Source of the DNA: Xanthoparmelia taractica
Lineage: Eukaryota; Ascomycota; Lecanoromycetes; Lecanorales; Parmeliaceae
Assembly: GCA_033085395.1 (NCBI GenBank)
Contig: JANQBS010000275.1
Location: 1 to 49,457, forward strand
Reading direction: 5' to 3'
DNA length: 49,457 nucleotides
The translations under genes and the position numbers were made by a program. Of the stretch, positions 10,572 to 20,039 are shown piece by piece (within the stretch, counting starts at the first letter, position 1; the number at the start of each line of letters is the position of its first letter). The notes beneath the pieces were generated by a model that did not search any database, had not been told where the DNA came from, and worked only from the letters and a program-made list of their open reading frames with translations.

Positions 10572-13500
10572 TTAGTGTTCTTATTCATGAAGGCATATAT
10601 ATCGGGACCAAGCAATATTGTAGATAGTTGATTGGGTCGTCTCAACGCTAAGGTTAGTAGTTAGTAGGCCTAGCTAGATCGTTAGTAGGCCTAGATAAGC
10701 CCCTGAACGTGCCTTAGCGCTAGAAAACTCCCTATACCTATGCGGTATAGACCTGGAGTATTTAATTAGATAGCTATATACAGGCGTGGGTGGATGAGAT
10801 AAAAGAATACGATTACTCTAAGTGAGAAGAATTCGAATAAAGAATTAATTAATAATATAAGACCTATATATATAGTGCTCTCGAAGACATATATTTCTCG
10901 CATATGCGTATGCATCTAAAATAGAAACTAAATTATAAGATATATTAATCTATAATCTTACTATTCGATTAGTGTTCTTATTTATAAAGATATATATATT
11001 AAAATTAAATAATACTATAGATAGTTAATTAGACCGTTTCAACGCTAAGATTAATAGTTAATAGATCTAGCTAGATCGTTAGCAGGCCTAGATAAACTCT
11101 TAGACGTATCTTAGCGCTAGAAAACTTCTAAATAATTAAAAGACGTTATATAAAGACCTTATAAAAAACTTCGTATAGCGATCTAATAATACGAGTATCG
11201 CTAGTACTAACGCTAATAAGACGAAAGATACTAATATCTTTGTAATATAATAAGTATTTGCTCGAAGTAAATAATAATATAAAGGCGATAGAAATTGAAC
11301 TTCCAGCGTTTTAATAGCATAATCTTATTATCGCTAAGACTCGCCTTGCGTATTAAAGTAATAATTTCTCTACGAAAGAAGTGCTCTAAATAATAATCTC
11401 TTATATTAAGCGAGATTAATATTTAATAAAGTTAATCGACGATTAATTCTTTAATAAAAGAGTTTTTATTTAATTAAAAGAGAGGGCTATTTAATAAGAT
11501 CTTCTATCTAAAGAGATATCGTAAGGTTTTTATTATATAAGCGTTATTATTTAACGTTATAATAGTAAGTGTTATTTCTTAACGAAAGAAATTCGTTTTG
11601 AATACTAAAAGTATAAGTTTAAGATATTTCTCGTATAGTCTTATCGAGCGACGAGTAAGGAATTATTGCTCGAAGTCTCGACCTTTACGATTATATATAA
11701 TATATATAAACTCGCTTATATGAAGAAATGTAACGAATACGAGATAAAAGGCTATATAGAGCGTTGCTTCGACTTTATCTTCTTAATTAATATAAGTAAG
11801 TATTTATAATAATAGGTCTTTAATAATTAAATAACGTTCTTTTATCTTAGTCTCGCCTCGTAGACGTTAAATATCGACGATTATTCTTTATAACTAAGAA
11901 TTATAAAATATCGTAAGATTCTTATATCTTATATTAACGTAGACTAATTTAACGCCTATTAGATAGATCTTAATAATCTTAATCTTAACTCGTCTCGTAT
12001 TAAGATATGCGATTTAACTAGCGAGTGAGTTAATAATCGCTAAGAAGAAAGAAGTACTCTTATTAATAACGCAATGAGTGCTATATAACTTAATAGGTGT
12101 GATATACATTTTTCGCGTCTTTGCGGCCAAACCCTATCAGAGAAGATAAGCTATCTCTCGTGATAGTGCGGTCTAATTATATTAGAAATCTAATAAGTCC
12201 CGCCTTAGCTCTACGAAGCGATTGAGATACATCTTAGCTGTGAATATACGTCAGCGATCTTTCGATATCGAAAGCGTAATAAGTTATCTACTAGCTTATT
12301 AATCTTAATTAAGATTTATATTGAGATTAAATAAATATCGTATTTAGCTAGTAATATTATTATATCTCATAGTAAGACTATGGCTAATTCGCGAATAGAG
12401 AACTTTCTAAGATTATAAATATATGCGTCGTTATCGCAATATAGTATTAATTGTAATTCTCGAAGTCTTTATAATTATAGTCGAATAACGTGGTATATGA
12501 TCTTTATTTCTTTAAACTAGATATCTTTTTGACGATAACGTGTAATTATTAAAATATTAAAAGCTCTCTAAATCGACTACAAGAGGTCTAAGTGCTTCAG
12601 AATATAGTCTTTCATATTATAGGTCCCTAATACGTCGATTTAAATATATTATATTAATCGACTAATAACGTGGCGGATTAATTTAAGATTATTTTAGTCT
12701 TTTAGAAAGATCTTCCATTATCGTAGATCGATCTTCATATATAATATAATTTTAATAAGTGCGATTAATCTTTGAATAATATTAAAAAGTCGCCTTAAGA
12801 AAGCCCTTCCTAAGATTATAATCTTAGCGATAAATAATAAGAAATCGATCGTTAACTCGAGCTCGCGATATAAGATCACCGCTTAATTTAGAAGGTTCTT
12901 AATCGTATTTCTCGCTCGGGCGAGCTTATCGAGAAGAAGTTTATAATATTCTTAATATAGTTAATTTTAAAGTCTAATTCTTTATATACGAGATCGAATT
13001 ATTAATTATATACGATCGCATCGTCGATTAATACTAGAATAGCGAAGAAATCGTCTAGATAGTGAAGCACTATAATTTAAAGAAGAACTATTATTAAGAT
13101 TTAGTTAAGGGCCTTTACGAATAGATTAAATATGAATAATAACGTACGCAGGCCGAAAGATAGATATCGTTCTATTTAATAGCTATCGTTATAGTGGAAT
13201 CCTAGTAATTATTAATCTGAAATTGCGATCGATATATATCTAAAGGCGTCTTTTAAGTCTCTTTTAACGAATTAAGCCTTAAGATCTTATTATAGTAATA
13301 CGATTACTACGTTATCGTATATAGCGTATTTTAGAGCTTCTTAGTTCTAAGGTATATTGTTATTAACTAAGATCTCATATAAGAATAAGAGATTATAAAT
13401 ACGTCTTTAATTATTATCGTACTTCGAGATTAACCTTAGCGACGAATAGACGAATTACTACTCCGCCTAAGAGTTAATCTTAATTAAGCGATTATGCTAA

Positions 13501-15119
13501 AGCTATTTTTAAAGATTTATTATTAGTATATTAGATGCTGCGAGAGCTAATTAATAATTGTAATTGCGATAGCGTAGAATTTGACCTCGATATTCGATTT
13601 TTGCTCTTTTTCGAAGAATAGTCGAAAGAATCTTTACGAATATAAGATCTAGATAATTCTTTAATTAACGATCTTAATTTTTTACTCGTAGCGGACCTTA
13701 GCTAATTAGATCTAGATCTAATGAATCGTATAGCGCGTACGAGAATTCTTCTACTATGTGTAATAGTAATATAGATATCTATAAGTGCGTTAAGAGTTAT
13801 TTAGACTTCGAAATTCGATTATTAAGCGAGATAAGATTAATGCTTAAGACTCTAGTTTTGATCTTATAATACGTATTTGCTAGGTGATTTAGCTAACAAT
13901 TAAGATAGACATAAATATACTAATAGTACTCGCGTAAATATTATTTCTTATTAAAATTTCGATATATAGCGAAGAATTTGAGAGTAGAATCTAAGTTCTA
14001 CTTGATATCGGTAAGGGCGATTATTTTACGTAATAGAAGATCGCTATAACGTCTATTCTTAATAATTTAAACTATAAAATCGTTCTAATCGTTTAAAATA
14101 CGTGCGTTTATAAACGTATAGTAATATTCTTAAATAAAGTTAAATTTATATAAGACTAATAACTTAGCTAGGCGAAAACGATAATCTAATAATATCTTCT
14201 ATAGGCGAATAATTACTATAGAGTATATATAGTAGTATATAATCTAGTTATACACCTCGAAATACTATAGTAGAGACATTATCTTATTTGCTTTTTAAGC
14301 ACCGTTCGTATCGACGCGATTAATATATTCTCGACTTAGCTTAATAAGATTTTCGGATTTAAACGTTTTAAAGAAGATTTGCTTGAAATACTTAATATCG
14401 ACGGCGCGATAGCGTTTATAAAGATTAAGAAAGGAACGTATATCTTTAATATGCATAAAAGAGACTCTAAGATTATTACTCTTCTCTAAATTATTATTAA
14501 ACTCGAACGAATAGTATTGATAATAGCGGTGACGGCGGCGAGAGCGTGACTTATATATTCGATACTACTTGTAACGATTATATTCGTACTTGACGAGGCG
14601 TTCTTTTAGTTCTAAGACTTAATCGCGATAACTAAGAATTTTAATATTAATCTTCTTAATTACGCTTGGGCTAAGAGTTTCTAAAAAGAATATCTTCGAT
14701 ATTATAGGCTTATTTCTATAAGATCGAGCGAAGCGAGAGAAGGGAGAAGGTATAATAATCTTTACGGGCGCCTTAGATTTATTAAAGATTTTTTTAAATA
14801 TCTTAAAGCGTCTAATAGCGATAATTATAACGTAAGAAGAATAAATAATTAAGAAGATTAAAATAGGTGTAGGTGTGAATAAAATAAGAAGAATATATGC
14901 TAATTTAATATATAGATGTTTAATAATTTAAAATTAGTTGAATAGAGATTATAAAAGAATACGATTACTCTAAGTAAGAAGAATTTGAATAAAGAGCCAA
15001 CTGATAATGTGAGACCTATACATATAGTGCTCTCGAAGACACGTGTTCCCCGCATGTACGCATGTATCTGGAATAGGGGCTGGATCATGAGACACACTAA
15101 CCCATAGTCCCACTATTCG
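10572..15119 (-). mobile_element. YR retrotransposon 2, complete, nested in element 1
   Basis: A 4.55-kb element on the - strand reading from CGAATAGTGGGAC (15119) to GAACACTAA (10572). Same architecture as element 1: A1 (15119-14953), Gag, RT-RNase H, recombinase, B1 (~11140-10970), A2 (~10969-10803), spacer, B2 (~10728-10572). It interrupts the gag frame of element 1 between AAACGATTAG and AACGAT, with no clear target duplication. Because element 1 supplies the same left part in + and the same right part in +, the locus looks like a palindrome of 1-kb and 3.4-kb blocks. The nesting model explains all four blocks. Confidence 0.85.
11150..14700 (-). pseudogene. Gag-RT-RNase H-tyrosine recombinase polyprotein region of YR element 2
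   Basis: Mirror of the element 1 frames. The RT active site HYLDDF is read on the - strand at about 13067-13050, where the His before YLDD is kept. The recombinase C-terminus lies near 11400-11300 on the - strand. The segment 12455-11905 (RNase H-recombinase linker) is present here and lost in element 1. Stops are dense and of RIP type in all domains, so it is inactive. Confidence 0.75.
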
Positions 15120-15120
15120 A

Positions 15121-17760
15121 AACGATCTTATAGTCTAAATTATCGAGAATAGACGTTATAGCGATCTTCTACTGCGTAAAATAGTCGCCTTTATCGATAT
15201 TAAGTAGAACTTAGGTTTTACTCTTAAATTTTTCGCTATATATCGAAATTTTAATAAGAAATAATATTTACGCGAGTACTATTAGTATATTTATGTTTAT
15301 CTTAATTGTTAGCTAAATTATCTAGCAAATACGTATTATAAGATTAAAATCGAGATCTTAAGTATTAATCTCACCTCGCTTAATAATTGAATTTTCAAGT
15401 CTAAATAACTCTCAACGCACTCGTAAATACTTATATCACTACTATATATAATAGAAGAATTCTTATACGCGCTATACGATCTATTATATCTAGATCTAAT
15501 TAGTTAAAGTTCGCTACGAGTAAAAGATTAAGATTATTAATTAAAGAATTATTTAGATCTTATATTCGTAAAGATTCTTTCGACTATTCTTCGAAAGAGA
15601 GTAAAAATCAAATATCGAGATTAAATTCTACGCTATCGTAATTATAATTATTAATTAACTTTTATAGCACCTAGTATATTAATAACGAACCTTTAAAAAT
15701 AGCTTTAGCATAATCGCTTAATCGAGATTAATTTCTAGACGAAGTAATAATTCGTCTACTCGTCGCTAGAACTAGTCTCGAAGCACAATAATAATTAAAG
15801 GCGTATTTATAATCTCTTATTTCCATATGAGATCTTAATTAATAATAATATACCCTAGAATTAGAGGGCTCTAGAATACGCGATATATAATAATATAGTA
15901 ATAGTACTATTATAATAAGATCTTAGAGCTTAGTTTGTTAAAGGAGACTTAAAAGACGTCTTTAGATATATATCGATTGCAATTTCAAATTAATAATTAC
16001 TAGGATTTCACTATAACGATCGCTATTAAATAAAATATTATCTATTCTTCGATCTGCGTACGTTATTATTTATATTTAATCTATTTACAAAGGCCCTTAA
16101 TTAAATCTTAGTAATAGTTCTTTTTTAAATTATAGTACTTTATTATCTAGACGATTTCTTCGCTATTCTAGCATCAGTCGATAATACAATCGTATACGAT
16201 TAATAATTTAATCTCGTATATAAAGAATTAAGCTTTAAAATCAATCACACCAAGAATATTATAGATATTATAGCCGATTTTCTGGGAATTAAGTTCGATA
16301 GTATTTTAATATAGATTAGACTTCTCTTCGATAAGCTCGCCCGAGTGAGAAACACGATTAAGAATCTTCTAAATCGGGCGATAATATTATATCGCGAACT
16401 CGAGTTAGCGATTAATTTCTTATTATTTATTATTAAGATTATAATTCTAAAAAGAACGTTCTTAAGGCGATTTTTCGATATTATTCGAAGATTAATAGTA
16501 TATATTAGAATTATATTACACATAAAGATCGATCTACTATAATAAGAGATCTTTTTAAAAGATTAGAATAGTCTTAAATTAATTCACCACGTTACTAGTC
16601 GATTAATATAGTATATTTAAATCGACGTATTAAAGATCTTTAATATAAAAGATTATATTCTAAAGTATTTAAATCTCTTATAATTAATTTAGAAGACTTT
16701 TAATATTTTAATACTTATATATTATTATTAGAAAGATATTTAATTCAAAGAAATAAAGATCTTATATTACGCTATTCGACTATAATTACAAAGACTTTAG
16801 AGATCACGATTACGAGTCGGAAAGGTGTGGTATATTTAATGGTATGGGACTAGTTTTTCGAATACCATATCGAAAGGTATAGAATATCTCATACGCCCAT
16901 TAGGTTTTTAATAAATATATTACGTAATATTTTTTTATATTCTAAAAATACGTAAAATGCTTAAGCGAACGCTTATATAATTATAAAATTCTATAAATAG
17001 ATTAAAAAGATATAATTTTTTAAAAAAAGTTAAAAAAAAGTTAAAAACGACTATGTTCAACAGATACCACACCTTTCCGACCCGTACTTAATTATAAAGA
17101 ATTATCGTCGATATTCGACGTTTACGAGGCGAGACTAAGACGAAAGAATATCGTTCAATTATTAAAGATCTATTATTATAAATATTTACTTATATTAGTC
17201 AAGAAGACGAGATTAAAGTAACGCTCTATATAATCTTTTATCTCGTATTCGTCGCATTTCTTCGTGTAGATAAGTTTATATATATTATACGTGATTATAA
17301 AGTCTAGAACTTCGAGTAATAATTTCTTACTCGTCGCTCGATAAGATTATATAAAAAATATCTCGAACTTATACTTTTAATATTTAAAATAAATTTCTTT
17401 CGTTACGAGATAACACTTATTATTACGATATTAAATAATAACGCTTATATAATAAAGATCTTATAATATTTCTTTAGATAAAAGATCTTATTAAATAATT
17501 TTCTCTTTTAATTAAATAAAGACTTTTTTACTAAAAAGCTAATTATTAATTAACTTCGTTAAATACTAATCTCGCTTAATATAAGAGATTATTATTTAAG
17601 ATACTTCTTTCGCAGAGAGACTATTACTTTAGCACGCGAGACGTATCTTAGCGACGATAAGATTATATTATTAAAACGCTGAAAGTTCGATTTCTATCGC
17701 CTTTATATTACTACTCACCTTAAGCGAATATTTATTATATTACGAAGATATTAGTATCTT
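15121..17760 (+). pseudogene. Gag zinc finger, reverse transcriptase-RNase H and tyrosine recombinase of YR element 1
   Basis: Order along the frame: a Cys/His zinc-finger region (15240-15345; spacing CxxFN...C...C.Y.H.C..C...H, several Cys changed to Tyr). Then the RT palm with LKDAFRYIPIAIS (~15940-15980) and the YLDD active site at 16144-16155. Next FLGIKFDS (~16280) and RELELAI...LKRTFLRRF (~16395-16475), typical of DIRS-like RT/RNase H. Finally the tyrosine recombinase, with the FFRRETITLA box (17602-17631; H of HxxR changed to Tyr by C-to-T) and the catalytic Tyr in DFYRLYI (17695-17697) after a TGG-derived stop. RT copies the RNA and the recombinase inserts the circular cDNA. Compared with element 2, about 530 bp between RNase H and recombinase are missing, exactly where MITE-1 sits. 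Confidence 0.8.
16811..17086 (+). mobile_element. MITE-1 copy a
   Basis: 276 bp with terminal inverted repeats TACGAGTCGGAAAGGTGTGG / CCACACCTTTCCGACCCGTA. No target duplication is seen; the flanks are GATCACGAT and CTTAATTA. Comparison with element 2 shows that ~530 bp of the host retroelement are missing at this point, so insertion and deletion are associated. Confidence 0.9.
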
Positions 17761-17861
17761 TCGTTTCATTAGCGCCAATATTAATAATACTCGTATTATT
17801 AAGTTATTATACGAAATTTTCTGCGAGGCCCTTATATAACGTCTTTTAATTATTTAATAGT

Positions 17862-18415
17862 TTTTTTAGCGCTAAGATATATTTAAGAATCTATCTAGAT
17901 CTACTAACGATCTAGCTAAGTCTATTAACTATTAATCTTAGCGTTGAAATAACTTAATTAACTATTTATAATATTACTTAATTTTAATATATATATCTTT
18001 ATAAATAAGAATATTAATCGAATAGTAAAACTATAAGTTAATATATCTTATAATTTAGTTTCTATTTTAGATGTATACGTATATGCGGGAAACACGTGTC
18101 TTCGAGAGTACTATATGTATAGATCTTATATTATTAATTAACTCTTTATTCGAATTCTTCTCACTTAGAGTAATCGTATTCTTTTGTCTTACTTATCTAC
18201 GCCTATATATAGCTATCTAATTAAACACTCTAGGTCTATATCGTATAAGTGTAGAGAGTTTTTCTAGCGCTGAGGCACGTTCAGGGGCTTATCTAGGCCT
18301 GCTAACGATCTAGCTAAGTCTACTAACTACTGACCTTAGCGTTGAGACAACCCAATCAACTATCTATAGTACTACTTGGTCCCGATATGTATGCCTTCTT
18401 GAATAAGAACACTAA
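17862..18415 (+). repeat. B1-A2-B2 block of YR element 1
   Basis: B1 (17862-18018) and B2 (18259-18415) are ~157-bp direct repeats starting TTTTTxTAGCGCT and ending at AAxATTAA/AACACTAA. A2 lies between them, followed by a ~73-bp spacer (18186-18258) that is also present in element 2 (about 10725-10800). B2 is clearly less mutated than B1. Confidence 0.85.
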
Positions 18416-18780
18416 TCACGTGTTTTAGATTCGCAAAGTGAGAATAATAAGTCTCGTTTACGAAATAAGATTTAGTTATAAGAAATAGTCTAATAAGAAG
18501 AAAAAGAGAAGATAACGCTATAAAGATAGGAGATTAGATAAAAATCTAAAAGCGAGTTGAGTTAACTAAGCAAGCGTTAGCGCTCCACGTGATGCGGGGT
18601 ATTAGAAGTTGTAACTCACACTCTAGATTAATAACACCCCTCTACTAATGGGCGGCTAGACGTATATTTGCTTAGAATCGCTAAGAGCCTATCAATATAG
18701 TACTATCTTATTATCTACTCTTTATAAAATTTATTATAAAGATATAATAAGACTCTCTTTCTCTTATTTCTCTTTCTATC
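18416..18780. other. Flank without recognised gene
   Basis: Partly RIPped. A less mutated patch (18540-18680) contains two CACGTG/CACGTGATG-type sequences and CACCCCTCTAC. It may be the promoter region of the FHA-kinase gene that follows, or old repeat DNA. Confidence 0.35.
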
Positions 18781-20039
18781 TGAAATTAAAGTAATCTTAT
18801 TATTATTTCTTATTTCGTCCTTAAAATTCTATCTCACGATAACTAAATTCGACTATTTAAATATTATCCTCATCGTAAAGCCAGTGAGATCGAACGCTAT
18901 AATATCGCTTCGGTCTGAGCAGAACATTAATCGTCTTAAGTTATTTTATTTCGAAGATAGTGTTAGTAGTGTTTTAGGGTACGACGACTTAAGAAGTTAT
19001 GAATATACTCTCTACGTCTTACGTTCTTCGAAGCTTAAGCTTTATCTACAATTCGATTTAAAATTAAAAGATATTATATATATTAGACTGTACGAAGCCG
19101 TACGAGTATTAGTGTGGGGTTCTAGATACGTCGTATAAGCTTTATATGGGCAAATAGAGTGCGTCTTCTATAAAGCGCGGCACCCGAACTTATAAGTTAT
19201 ATTTTTAGCTTTATGATATAATTGAAAAGCGCCCTCACAATAGTATCGCGCTTCGATTCGAGTTTAGTTAATTCGAATACTCTAGAATACTCTCGGCTAC
19301 ACTCGAATCAAAAACTTCGTAGAGTGTCTAATTATTTTCGAACGAAGCGTTGATTCGTAATAAAGCGGGATCGTGAATTCGATCTCGGGTTTAATTAAAA
19401 TTTCTAAACGAGTTAATCTCGAGTTAAAAAAATTTAATATTATCTAACGAGGGTGATCTCGAAAATTTAATTCTTAGGGCTCTAATAATCTTATCTTTAG
19501 AAATTATATTAGCACTACTAAGATTAGAATTCTAGAATCGCTAGTTCTACGAGAGGAGATCTAAGATTATTAACGCTTAAGATTATCGAGAACATCGCCC
19601 TAGAAGGAGGGATAATTGTTAGACTATACAGAGTTATACGAGTATTAGTGTGGGATCTCGGATACGTCGTATGGGCTTCATATAGGTAAATAGGGTACGC
19701 CTTCTATGAAGCGCGGCACTCGAACCTATGAGTTATATTTTTAACTTTATGATACAATTGAAAAGCGCCCTTACAATATAAGACTTCGTCTTCAAGATCG
19801 ACGAGGAAAAGTGTAACGTTTAGCTACTAGAAAATCTAGACTTAGATAAAAAGAAAAGATACGATATAAGTAAAAAGTATTTTCGTATTAACTTTAACTA
19901 AAAGTTCGAATTCCTAAGGTTAAATAATATATTATTAACGAATAATATTAAGATAAGTGCTTCTTCGATTAAAAATAAGTTTCAGTCGCTCAAGTATAAT
20001 AATATATATATACTACACCCGGCGAAGCAAACCAAGATT
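18781..20039 (+). repeat. Left arm of a 560-bp inverted duplication
   Basis: Without the TRIM inserted at 19081-19775 (plus its 5-bp duplication), this arm is ~559 bp and is inverted at 23311-24828. The two arms differ almost only by C/T and G/A changes. It covers the 5' part of the FHA-kinase pseudogene and stops sharply at ACTACACCCGGCGAAGCAAA-CCAAGATT (20012-20039). Confidence 0.85.

Larger units (their letters stand above)
9524..18415 (+). mobile_element. YR retrotransposon 1 (split direct repeats), interrupted by YR element 2
   Basis: The element runs + from CGAATAGTGGGAC (9524) to GAACACTAA (18415). It is split at 10571/15121 by a complete copy of the same family in reverse orientation. 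Net length without the insert is about 4.34 kb. Its ends show the diagnostic order A1 (9524-9690), ORFs, B1 (17862-18018), A2 (18019-18185), B2 (18259-18415). A1/A2 and B1/B2 are direct repeats. The B1-A2 junction (ATATTAATCGAATAG) equals what joining the right and left ends would give. Such split direct repeats plus a tyrosine recombinase define the PAT/Ngaro branch of DIRS-like elements, which integrate through a circular intermediate and make no target duplication. None is seen here. All frames are RIP-damaged. MITE-1 lies at 16811-17086. Confidence 0.85.

Noticed and set aside
10572..11170. First impression of an LTR followed by a gag start (partly open + frame in the B repeats)
   Set aside because: RT, zinc finger and recombinase all read on the other strand of this copy. 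The two related blocks are the B2 and B1 parts of the split direct repeats.
9524..15119. 1-kb inverted repeats as long terminal inverted repeats of one giant DNA transposon
   Set aside because: The repeats are the left parts of two oppositely oriented YR elements. A nested insertion accounts for them, including the interrupted gag frame.
16245..16542. Two open frames on opposite strands
   Set aside because: The + frame is part of the RT-RNase H region of YR element 1; the - frame is its shadow.
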